From the NCBI GenBank assembly GCA_049889095.1, contig JBLJFK010000017.1: a DNA stretch of 64,000 bases; one strand, given 5' to 3'. Each line of letters starts with the position of its first letter. The stretch's first letter is position 1. This DNA is from Ewingella sp049889095 (lineage in GTDB: Bacteria > Pseudomonadota > Gammaproteobacteria > Enterobacterales > Enterobacteriaceae). Below are positions 53,985 to 60,597 of the stretch, in pieces. The position numbers and the translations under genes are program-made. The notes under the pieces are model-generated. The model saw nothing but the letters and a program-made list of their open reading frames with translations. It did not search any database and was not told the DNA's origin.

Positions 53985-54340
53985 TATCGGCGAGGGCCAA
54001 AACTGTTGGTCGGCCACGCATGTCAGCGATACAGTGCTTCTATTCCGGTTGGCTCTCGAAAAGCATGCAGCGGGTTCGCGCTACCACGCGACCGCCGAGC
54101 GCGATCACGTTCCGCGCTATTGCTGAAGTCATTGGCCGAAGGCTCGACGAGCCAGCGAATAAAGCCGATGTGCAGTTTGGCTGGCTGAATATGTTCGCGA
54201 GCAAGGATATGTCTGCCTCGAACGCGATCACGCAGCAAAAGATCGGGTGGCATCCGACTGGCACAGGGCTGCTCAATGATATCGCTCAGCGCTGGGGGAG
54301 TCTGAATTCATCTTCTAACTTAATGATTTATAAATCTTAA
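53971..54340 (+). pseudogene. Truncated, frameshifted SDR/NAD-epimerase-like oxidoreductase
   Basis: The plus strand from about 53971 reads QSAYIGEGQN...LFRLALEKHAAGSRYHATAE, then shifts frame near 54105 to FRAIAEVIGRRLDEP...FGWLNMFASKD and IGWHPTGTGLLNDI. Together they match the C-terminal part of extended SDR enzymes (NAD-dependent epimerase/dehydratase type). The NAD-binding N-terminus is absent. SDR genes are often divergent from MmyB-type regulators, so both fragments probably derive from one such pair with the middle deleted. Confidence 0.65.
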
Positions 54341-54480
54341 AACTTGATTCAACTTTTGCTTTGGGCCTAAAGCAATTTATGAGGGAATATCGCTACATTT
54401 TTATCAAAGGTTATCCTTCTTGTTTTGATGCCTCCAACTTGTTGAATGCTATAAGTTTCGGGAGGTATAAATGCTTATAC

Positions 54481-54804
54481 TCATGGCCGAAGCATCAAAC
54501 CTGTAGCTCGACGTGCCTGCAGGATATTGACGTAGGTAATTAACGGTGGTTGTTCCGTGAACGAAAAACCACTGCGATCAATGCGTAGCAGACCATAGCG
54601 CTCGACCACAAAATTCACGGCATCTTTCAGCGAGATACCGGACTCGATATGTTCCTGAATAACCGACTCATAGTGGAACGGGGTGTCATTAAGCGTCAGG
54701 CCGTAATGGCGCTCAAACAGGTACGTCAGGAGTTGTTTCCAGACGACCACGGGTGACAGGCAGGGTTGAGCCTCCCGTGTCGGGGATACGGGTAAAGTTT
54801 GCAT
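54481..54804 (-). CDS. Type IV toxin CbtA/YeeV/YkfI family, C-terminally truncated
   Basis: A 107-residue protein clearly of the CbtA family: LLTYLFERHYGLTLNDTPF, IQEHIESGISLKDAVNF and LQARRATGLM. E. coli relatives (about 124 residues) block MreB and FtsZ polymerisation. Here the frame ends LMLRP, lacking the usual last ~17 residues. The cognate antitoxin (YeeU/CbeA type), normally just upstream, is absent; an IS21-type relic occupies that place. Activity is uncertain. Confidence 0.85.
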   Translation of the reverse strand: MQTLPVSPTREAQPCLSPVVVWKQLLTYLFERHYGLTLNDTPFHYESVIQEHIESGISLKDAVNFVVERYGLLRIDRSGFSFTEQPPLITYVNILQARRATGLMLRP

Positions 54805-54857
54805 AGTTATTATCTCGTAGTGTGAAAGGAAAAGGACAGTGAAGACGTTGAGGTAAC

Positions 54858-55208
54858 CTAAGGATAAATGGGGGGGTTATCGGGCTCATGCTGCTGATAC
54901 TCCTGCCAGAGCAGAAGCCTGGTCATGCCTTTACGTTTGAGTTTATGGTGACAGGCGACGAAGTCAGCGGGCCGCTTGAGTAAGGCGGGATGGCGCCCGG
55001 CATACAGCTGGTTTTCCAGCTGGCTATCGGTCACACCGTCGAGTAAGGGCCATACCAGGTCGCTGCCCTTAAACCGGGTGACAATTTCGGAGATAGTGCC
55101 ACAGTCGACGTTCAGACAGGCGGCGATGCTGCGATTAGGCAGATGACAATCAAACTTGAAGCGTAAAACGTCTTTAATTTTGCTCACGGATGTTCTCTGC
55201 TTCGGCAT
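54858..55208 (-). pseudogene. IS21-family transposase IstA, N-terminal fragment
   Basis: A 116-residue open frame matching the N-terminus of IstA transposases: helix-turn-helix KIKDVLRFKFDCHLPNRSIA...CGTISEIVTRF, then LENQLY and the LKRKGMTRLLLWQEYQQHEPD block. The full protein is about 500 residues with a DDE catalytic core, which is missing; the helper gene istB is also absent. The 5' flank carries the IS left end (55283-55439). Confidence 0.8.
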
Positions 55209-55282
55209 GGGCCGGGCCGGCCCTCACGGGAGATGGAACTGTGAGGATAGTTGACCCATTGATTTATCGACAGAAAACGCGG

Positions 55283-55439
55283 GATTCCGGATTCAAGATC
55301 ACCGATAACGGATTAAAGATCACGGATTTCGGCAAATGGCCGGATTTGATCGGATAAAACCGTATTCAGTGATCGGTTAAGACTGAAATGGATGATCGGT
55401 TGAAACCGTAATCCGTGGTCGGATTGGGCCGAAACATGC
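55283..55439 (-). mobile_element. IS21-type left end with tandem transposase-binding sites
   Basis: GATCGG-type units start at 55348, 55371, 55394 and 55417 (the last as GGTCGG), exactly 23 bases apart, preceded by weaker units at 55325 (GATTTCGG), 55304 and 55283, 21 bases apart. This ladder lies between the istA fragment and the neighbouring tetR gene, where IS21 elements have multiple terminal repeats. The outer end is probably near 55436, reading TGTTTCGG on the minus strand. Confidence 0.75.
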
Positions 55440-55473
55440 CTCAGACCACGCATGATTAGAGAAATAACCCCAT

Positions 55474-56067
55474 TTAGACCTTCCATCTGAACGGTAGGAG
55501 GCCCACCATGTCAGGATGATGGTAACGAGTCGTTGCGTTCAAGATTGTGAGTGCCATTGCCTTGGGGTTCTGAACACCCGGCAGCGTTTTTTCATCCAGC
55601 CCCGCGGCAAGAATGTGCTCCACCTGTGCCGCCAACAGCACCGCGTGGTCATCGAGGATTTCGGGGGTTTCCTGGACGATTTTCACGGCCGCTGACAGCA
55701 ACTCTGCATCGTCGACGACTTTGCGCTGCTTGATGACGGCTAAGGTTCTTAGCCATTCCACCAAGCGCTCATCGGCAGGTGCATCCTTTATGGCAATAGC
55801 ATTGGTTGCATCGGAAACACGATGGAGCCAACGATGGATCACCGCTGCACGAAGCGCAGCCTTACTAGAAAAATGTCGATAGATGTTGCCATGGCTCATC
55901 TTCATCAAACGTGCCACATCGACCACATTCAACTTATCAAGCCCGTGGCGTCGCAGAAGGAATTCGGCAGTATCGAGTATTCGAGCGTGCATCTCGTCTG
56001 CATCCGAAATGCTTGGACTCTTTACCTTGCTTACGCCATGAACATCTGCGTCACGGTGTATCGTCAT
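55474..56067 (-). CDS. TetR/AcrR-family regulator, C-terminus possibly altered by IS insertion
   Basis: A 197-residue TetR regulator: helix-turn-helix at about 28-75 (ARILDTAEFLLRRHGLDKLNVVDVARLMKMSHGNIYRHFSSKAALRAA split over two helices) and a C-terminal ligand domain ending ...TTRYHHPDMVGLLPFRWKV. The last ~10 residues do not look like the family tail, and the IS21 end is only about 35 bases beyond the stop, so the original end may have been replaced. The start overlaps an aldo/keto reductase stop (TAATG). Confidence 0.78.
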   Translation of the reverse strand: MTIHRDADVHGVSKVKSPSISDADEMHARILDTAEFLLRRHGLDKLNVVDVARLMKMSHGNIYRHFSSKAALRAAVIHRWLHRVSDATNAIAIKDAPADERLVEWLRTLAVIKQRKVVDDAELLSAAVKIVQETPEILDDHAVLLAAQVEHILAAGLDEKTLPGVQNPKAMALTILNATTRYHHPDMVGLLPFRWKV

Positions 56068-56174
56068 TAATGCACCATAAAACGTTCGCCGTGGACTGCA
56101 TCTTGCGGTACTGCTTCCTCGATTGCTGCCAGCGCGTCAGCGGACAGTTGAATCGGAGAGGCTAGCGCTTCGCG
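56067..56174 (-). pseudogene. C-terminal fragment of an aldo/keto reductase
   Basis: On the minus strand LREALASPIQLSADALAAIE leads to EEAVPQDAVHGERFMVH and a stop at 56067-56069. This matches the C-terminal tail of aldo/keto reductases (LSADDLARIEAAVP...GERY). The rest is cut off by the integrase gene. The fragment is joined to tetR by a TAATG overlap, so the original operon was aldo/keto reductase followed by tetR. Confidence 0.65.
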
Positions 56175-56179
56175 CAGCC

Positions 56180-56782
56180 TTAGACTTCAATCGATTCAGA
56201 GATCTCTAACGCATCATCGACTTCAATGCCCAGATAACGGACTGTGCTTTCCAGTTTCTTATGGCCCAACAGAAGTTGGATCACCCGAAGATTCTTAGTT
56301 TTCTTGTAGATCAGGTAAGGTTTTGTTCTTCTCATGGAATGTGTGCTGTAAAGCGAATCTTCGAGACCAAGCTTTGCTACCCACCCATGAAAAATTCGGT
56401 TGTATTGCCGGGTTGATATGTGCTGGTTAGTACTAACCCGAGACCGGAACAAGAAGTCTTTACTGTGCAAATTGCCAAGCTTTATCAATGCAGCAACAGC
56501 TTCTCTTGTCCCTTTGGTTATCTCAAATTGCACAGGGTTACCGGTTTTCTGTTGCAACACCGTAGCTCTGCTTGAAACAGAGCTACCATATGCAACATCA
56601 GATACTTTTAGTTTGACCAGATCACAGCCTCGTAGCTTGCTGTCCAAGGCCATATTGAATAGAGCCAAATCGCGCGTTTTACCTTCCAGTTCAAGCCTGA
56701 TTCGGATCCCCCAGATATGAGATATCTGAAGTGGTCTTTTTTGGCCGATGATACGGTCTTTGTTCCACGGTGACGTGTTCAT
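56180..56782 (-). CDS. Short tyrosine recombinase/integrase
   Basis: A 200-residue protein consisting mainly of the catalytic domain of tyrosine recombinases. Catalytic residues are recognisable: Arg in SKLRGCDLVKLKV, H-x-x-R in HSMRRTK, and H...Y in LLGHKKLESTVRYLG. The core-binding N-terminal domain is very short. Such small integrases are found on enterobacterial plasmids and islands. ATG 56782 (MNTSPWNKD) has GGAG upstream, but both are inside a perfect hairpin (56781-56817). It abuts the aldo/keto reductase fragment. Confidence 0.85.
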   Translation of the reverse strand: MNTSPWNKDRIIGQKRPLQISHIWGIRIRLELEGKTRDLALFNMALDSKLRGCDLVKLKVSDVAYGSSVSSRATVLQQKTGNPVQFEITKGTREAVAALIKLGNLHSKDFLFRSRVSTNQHISTRQYNRIFHGWVAKLGLEDSLYSTHSMRRTKPYLIYKKTKNLRVIQLLLGHKKLESTVRYLGIEVDDALEISESIEV

Positions 56783-56817
56783 ACTCAAATCTCCTGCAAT
56801 GTGGGAGATTTGAGTAT
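56781..56817 (-). promoter_or_regulatory. Hairpin covering the integrase ribosome-binding site and start codon
   Basis: A perfect inverted repeat with 14-base arms, ATACTCAAATCTCC and GGAGATTTGAGTAT, and a 9-base loop. In the mRNA the second arm contains the GGAG ribosome-binding site and the first two bases of the AUG start, so a folded transcript would block integrase translation. It could alternatively be a protein-binding or recombination site. Confidence 0.65.
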
Positions 56818-56955
56818 GGTTGTCCCTCATGAGCGAACAGCAGACATTCACTGATGGCGACTGAATATTTTGTCACATTAAACTAAACGTATTTGTTGCG
56901 AAACATGATTGATATACCTATAAAATTCATGAACCTATATAAAAATGAGGACACT

Positions 56956-57372
56956 ATGGATATTTCAATCAGAAAATTATTGCCGCTTGAATGGGATCTT
57001 GCTTACAGTCTTATTTCACAACTAAGGAATATTTCCAAAGAGAAATTTATTGAAAGCGTCAGAATTCAGACATTAAACGGTTATGAACTTGTTGGCGCAT
57101 TTGGTGATGAGAAAATGCTTGGTTTGATAGGCTTCCGTCCCGTTCATACCCTCGCTAGAGGATCACATCTCCATATAGATGATTTGGTTGTTGATGAGGC
57201 ATCAAGAAGCACAGGGATAGGAAAAAAACTGCTGGATTTTGCCTCCCTTGAATCAGAAAGCAGGGGCATGAACTTCGTGTTCCTTGATGCCAGAAAAAAA
57301 GCGATTTCATTTTATGAAAGAAATGGTTTTGTCGCTCACTCATCGCCATCAATGAAAAAGCCACTCAGATAA
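56956..57372 (+). CDS. GNAT-family N-acetyltransferase
   Basis: A 138-residue GNAT protein: HIDDLVVDEASRSTGIGKKLL is the acetyl-CoA-binding block, followed by FLDARKKAISFYERNGF. ATG 56956 has GAGGACACT upstream; the in-frame start at 56893 adds 21 unlike residues. It is AT-richer than the core genome and follows the divergent integrase. The substrate is unknown. Confidence 0.8.
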   Translation: MDISIRKLLPLEWDLAYSLISQLRNISKEKFIESVRIQTLNGYELVGAFGDEKMLGLIGFRPVHTLARGSHLHIDDLVVDEASRSTGIGKKLLDFASLESESRGMNFVFLDARKKAISFYERNGFVAHSSPSMKKPLR

Positions 57373-57442
57373 AACTAGAATGACTGCTTAAGGCCAGCTA
57401 CCTCGCCCATTTAACATTAGAGTTCATGCGCAACTTCCGGAT

Positions 57443-57461
57443 TTGGCACCAAGCCGCCTGC
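57443..57461. repeat. Direct repeat, left copy, flanking the fluoride operon
   Basis: TTGGCACCAAGCCGCCTGC here recurs as CTGGCACCAAACCGCCTGC at 60727-60745, same orientation, 17 of 19 identical. The pair brackets the eno-usp-ppaC operon. Related TCCGCTTCTGGCAC-type sequence also occurs near 63843. Confidence 0.55.
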
Positions 57462-57564
57462 TGAGAAACGTCGTGGGCTGTGAGCGAAGAGCGGGCGTTA
57501 TGGCTATAGCCTCATGATGTCGATATTAGTATTCAGTATCGGATGAGATAATGCATCTTGGATG

Positions 57565-57744
57565 CTATCTATTGGACATTAACAGCCTAGACAACTGTTG
57601 CGCAGAGGCTCCTACCACAAGTGCAATAATCAATACTCCCACAGTGGGTAATGTCCTGCCGGTAAAAAAGCATCCCAGAAGTAAAACTGCGTATGTTGCG
57701 ACAATGCCAGTAAGCATAGAAATAATAAAAACGTGAGTTTTCAT
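57565..57744 (-). CDS. Small two-helix membrane protein at the end of the fluoride operon
   Basis: A 59-residue hydrophobic protein (KTHVFIISMLTGIVATYAVL...) with two predicted membrane helices (about 4-25 and 32-53) and a short basic end. AAGGAGAT lies directly before two consecutive ATG codons; I use the second because its spacing is better. It is codirectional with and 50 bases downstream of the enolase gene, after a perfect hairpin. It is too small for a CrcB/Fluc channel (about 125 residues, four helices). I do not recognise the family. Confidence 0.65.
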   Translation of the reverse strand: MKTHVFIISMLTGIVATYAVLLLGCFFTGRTLPTVGVLIIALVVGASAQQLSRLLMSNR

Positions 57745-57753
57745 CATATCTCC

Positions 57754-57786
57754 TTAATCCCCCCGGCTGTGCTCCTGGGGGATTAA
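57754..57786 (-). promoter_or_regulatory. Perfect hairpin between enolase gene and small membrane protein gene
   Basis: TTAATCCCCC / GGGGGATTAA, 10-base arms, in the gap just before the AAGGAG site of the small gene. There is no T-tract after it, so it is not a classical terminator. It may tune translation or stability of the last gene. Confidence 0.55.
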
Positions 57787-57796
57787 CACGATAAGG

Positions 57797-59077
57797 TTAT
57801 TTAAAGGCAGACTTTCCTGCGAACTGTGCCGACGAACCCAGTTCATCCTCAATTCGCATCAGCTGGTTGTATTTTTCGATACGCTCACCCCGACATGGCG
57901 CCCCTGTTTTAAGATGACCGGCACGCATGGCTACTGTCATATCGGCGATAAAGCTGTCCACCGTTTCACCGCTGCGGTGCGAGATAAAGGCACCCCAGTT
58001 GTTGTCATGACAAAGCTGGACTGCGTCAAAGGTTTCACTCAGGGAACCAATCTGGTTGAGTTTAATCAATGCGGCGTTGGCAAGATTTTCATCTATTCCG
58101 CGCTGGATATATTTCACATTGGTCACAAACAGGTCATCACCAACCAGTTCCACCTGACCCCCTAGCGTATCGTGCAGAATTTTCCACCCAGCCCAGTCAT
58201 CCTCAGCGAGACCGTCTTCAATCAGGGCAATCGGGAAGTTTTTCACCAATGTTTGATAGTAGTTTGTCATTTCCTCTGAGGTCAGCTCGGCATTTTCTGT
58301 GCGCAGATGATATTTACCATCACTGTAGAACTCGCTGGAGGCGGGATCCATGCAGATAACAATGTCTTCACCAGGGCGGTAACCTGCTTTTTCAATGGCC
58401 AGCACAATCAGCTCCAAAGGCTCGCGATTTGAAGAAACAGCCGGTGCAAAACCCCCTTCATCTCCCACGCCGGTCGACAACCCCTTATCAAGAAGAACCT
58501 GGCGAAGTGCCTGATACACCTCACTCCCCCAGCGCACGGCCTCCCTGAACGTCGGTGCACCGCAGGGGGCAATCATGTATTCCTGAAAGTCAGCCCCTTG
58601 TCCGCGGGCATGGACCCCCCCGTTAATGATGTTCATGCAGGGCACCGGCAACAGATTTGCCCCAATTCCGCCAAGGTAACGGTACAAAGGCGTCTGCGAT
58701 AGCTGAGCCGCAAGCCTCGATACGGCAAGCGACACGCCCAGAATAGCATTTGCTCCCAGACGCGCTTTATTATCCGTCCCGTCAAGGGCGATCATGATGT
58801 TGTCGATGCCGCGCTGGTCGCGGACATCGTGTCCTTTAAGGCTGTCAAAAATTTCGGAGTTAACGCTTCCGATTGCGTTAAGCACGCCTTTCCCGCCAAA
58901 GCGCGCTTTATCACCGTCGCGGCGCTCAATGGCCTCGCGCGAACCGGTACTGGCTCCTGAAGGTACGGAGGCTCTTGCCATCGAGCCGCACTGAGTTGTG
59001 ACATCCACTTCTATGGTCGGGTTACCCCGGGAATCCAGAATTTCGCGGGCAACAATTTTATCAATAATAAAGCTCAT
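57797..59077 (-). CDS. eno: Second enolase, fluoride-operon paralogue
   Basis: A 426-residue enolase. Catalytic and metal residues are all present: His156, Glu166, Glu207, Asp244, Glu287, Asp314, Lys339, His367 and Lys390 (SHRSGET and IKTG-like blocks intact). The active-site loop NGGVHARGQGADFQE differs from the usual NGGxHADNNVDxQE, and the N-terminus differs from the housekeeping E. coli type. The gene lies in a fluoride-riboswitch operon. Enolase is a classic fluoride (fluorophosphate) target, so a less sensitive or extra copy would restore glycolysis; that role is inferred. Confidence 0.9.
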   Translation of the reverse strand: MSFIIDKIVAREILDSRGNPTIEVDVTTQCGSMARASVPSGASTGSREAIERRDGDKARFGGKGVLNAIGSVNSEIFDSLKGHDVRDQRGIDNIMIALDGTDNKARLGANAILGVSLAVSRLAAQLSQTPLYRYLGGIGANLLPVPCMNIINGGVHARGQGADFQEYMIAPCGAPTFREAVRWGSEVYQALRQVLLDKGLSTGVGDEGGFAPAVSSNREPLELIVLAIEKAGYRPGEDIVICMDPASSEFYSDGKYHLRTENAELTSEEMTNYYQTLVKNFPIALIEDGLAEDDWAGWKILHDTLGGQVELVGDDLFVTNVKYIQRGIDENLANAALIKLNQIGSLSETFDAVQLCHDNNWGAFISHRSGETVDSFIADMTVAMRAGHLKTGAPCRGERIEKYNQLMRIEDELGSSAQFAGKSAFK

Positions 59078-59091
59078 ATAAACCTCGAGTG

Positions 59092-59520
59092 TTAGTGAGT
59101 CGTAATATGCTTAATCAACACATCGACGGTCAGATGGTTGATGAATTCTATGGAATGGGAGGAGAGCGTCCCGAACAGCCTGTTTTTATGTCCCATAATC
59201 ACCAGATCGACACCTGACCCGGTGACACAGGCTTCGACGTCCTTAAAGCGGCTGATGGTAACGATTTCTTTCACATCCACGGGAAAGTTCACGGTGTCTA
59301 CCAACCGGCTCAGCATGGCTTTGGCCGCAATAATTTCAGCCGACTGGCGGTCCTTGGTTAATGAATCAGAGGCAATGTCTAACTCCCGGTAATCAGAGGT
59401 GAGGTGGCCAAGCGTGATCGCCGTCCCTTGTTCATGAAATCCCTTGGCAACCCCCTGCAGCAGGAATTGGCCGTCGGTTTCATCGCTGAGCAATATCAGA
59501 GCATGTTTATAGATTGGCAT
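59092..59520 (-). CDS. UspA-family universal stress protein
   Basis: A 142-residue universal stress protein: beta-strand start KHALILLSDETDG and the C-terminal nucleotide loop region DLVIMGHKNRLFGTLSSHSIEFINHLTVDVLI. It partly keeps the G-2x-G-9x-G(S/T) ATP-binding spacing but with changes, so nucleotide binding is uncertain. It sits 3 bases after ppaC and 14 before the enolase gene. UspA genes are recurrent members of fluoride-riboswitch operons, as I recall. Confidence 0.82.
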   Translation of the reverse strand: MPIYKHALILLSDETDGQFLLQGVAKGFHEQGTAITLGHLTSDYRELDIASDSLTKDRQSAEIIAAKAMLSRLVDTVNFPVDVKEIVTISRFKDVEACVTGSGVDLVIMGHKNRLFGTLSSHSIEFINHLTVDVLIKHITTH

Positions 59521-59523
59521 TAA

Positions 59524-60426
59524 TTACCTCGACGAGGTTGAGAGCGCGCCCGTCAGCCACGGGAGTATGTCCTTTTCCCTGCTGATAACGCCGGGAAGAG
59601 AAAGACACGTGAGATCGAGCGCATTATTTTCTGAGAAATATAACGTGGTGTTTTTCTGAAAAATATCCGTGACGGCCAACATAGCCATGTCCAAATGGCC
59701 GGACTGACACTTTTTTGTTAACGCGACAAGCAGGTCAGGGAGCACTGCGTCCATTGCCGACATACCTGCCACTTCAATTTGTGAAAGCAGTATCGACTGA
59801 CCGTTAATCTGATAGCGCTTGGCGTCTTTCATAAGGAGTTGGTCGGGTGTCAGCCCCGCGATGTCGGTTTTAGCGTTCAGCAGGCCTTTCACAAAGGCGT
59901 CATAATTTAGTTCGCTTATGATGGATAACGCCTGCACGGCAGCCCTGTCGTGAGCGGTAGTGGTTGGGGATGTGAGCGCCACAGTATCACTCAATATTGC
60001 ACCCGATATCAGTGTGGCCTGCGATGAGGAAATGGGCTGATGATATTCAAGGGTAAGGATTTGCCAGAGCACCGTGGCACAGCTGCCGACAGCGCGTATC
60101 CAAACATCCGGAGGATTTTGTGTGATGACCGTACCTAACTGATGATGGTCTATGATGCCCAAAATGTTACTGAAAGCTAAAGAGGGTGGACCCTGCTCCA
60201 AATCCGTAAAGTCGACCAGCCAGACCTGTTTTCCACTCAGGTCTTCTTTGAGTAGGTGAGGGGCTTCCACGTTGGCCTGGTGCAGAATAAACGTCGTTTC
60301 AGGAGTTATGTCACCAAGCCTAAATGGGGTTGCGTGTTTTCCGTGGCTTTTAAGCCAGTCCGCTGTAACAAGAGCGCTGCAGATGCTGTCGCTGTCGGGA
60401 TTGAGGTAACCAAAAACGCGGATCAT
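59524..60426 (-). CDS. ppaC: Family II (DHH) inorganic pyrophosphatase, variant active site
   Basis: A 300-residue DHH/DHHA2 pyrophosphatase. Compared with B. subtilis PpaC, motif I reads FGYLNPDSDS: Tyr7 replaces the first metal-ligand His, while Asp11 and Asp13 remain. Asp72 (LVDF), His94-His95 (IDHH), Asp147 (LSDT) and Lys186 are kept. Motif SRKK reads SREK (Arg283, Glu284). It should hydrolyse pyrophosphate with Mn or Mg, but the His-to-Tyr change may alter metal use or fluoride sensitivity. It is the first enzyme gene after the riboswitch; ATG 60426 follows AGAGGAAG. Confidence 0.82.
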   Translation of the reverse strand: MIRVFGYLNPDSDSICSALVTADWLKSHGKHATPFRLGDITPETTFILHQANVEAPHLLKEDLSGKQVWLVDFTDLEQGPPSLAFSNILGIIDHHQLGTVITQNPPDVWIRAVGSCATVLWQILTLEYHQPISSSQATLISGAILSDTVALTSPTTTAHDRAAVQALSIISELNYDAFVKGLLNAKTDIAGLTPDQLLMKDAKRYQINGQSILLSQIEVAGMSAMDAVLPDLLVALTKKCQSGHLDMAMLAVTDIFQKNTTLYFSENNALDLTCLSLPGVISREKDILPWLTGALSTSSR

Positions 60427-60488
60427 AGCGTCTTCCTCTGACGGGGCAGAAGAACGTTAACAGACAAATAAAGATAGATTTTTTTCAT
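60423..60488 (-). CDS. Possible leader peptide between riboswitch and ppaC
   Basis: A 21-codon frame, MKKIYLYLSVNVLLPRQRKT plus L, whose TGA stop overlaps the ppaC ATG (ATGA). CAGG at 60496-60499 could serve as its ribosome-binding site, and that stretch can pair with the riboswitch 3' end (60530-60539). Overlap with ppaC would couple translation. Only position and overlap support it; conservation is untested. Confidence 0.35.
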   Translation of the reverse strand: MKKIYLYLSVNVLLPRQRKTL

Positions 60489-60527
60489 AAGAGTACCTGA
60501 CATACCTGCCTAAGAGAGAAAGCAAAA

Positions 60528-60597
60528 ATGTATATCAGGCGTCATCATCCGAACTGGACAGTCCGGCGGTTGGGAAAGGTGGAACACCATCACCTTA
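60528..60597 (-). ncRNA. Fluoride riboswitch (crcB RNA motif)
   Basis: Minus-strand RNA starting at 60597 has the crcB-motif features in order: AAGGUGAUGGUGUUCCACCU (P1 stem GGUG/CACC with the GAUGGUGUUC loop), the linker UUUCCCAACCGCC, a P3 hairpin CCGGACUGUCCAGUUCGG, and GAUGAUGACGCCUGAUAU. GACGCC (60543-60538) can pair with the loop GGUGUU to form the pseudoknot. The sequence after it, CCUGAUAUAC (60539-60530), can alternatively pair with GUAUGUCAGG (60505-60496), a plausible expression platform. It lies about 100 bases upstream of ppaC and controls ppaC-usp-eno. Confidence 0.93.

Noticed and set aside
53688..54188. A 166-residue plus-strand frame over 53688-54188
   Set aside because: The true signals in this stretch are a minus-strand MmyB-type fragment and a plus-strand SDR fragment in other frames; this frame is Arg/Ser-rich shadow translation.
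57565..57744. CrcB/Fluc fluoride channel as identity of the small membrane protein
   Set aside because: Too short (59 residues, two helices) and lacks the family's conserved Asn/Phe polar-track motifs.
57754..57786. Terminator after the enolase gene
   Set aside because: The hairpin is perfect but is followed by a strong ribosome site and open frame rather than a T-tract, so I list it as a regulatory hairpin.
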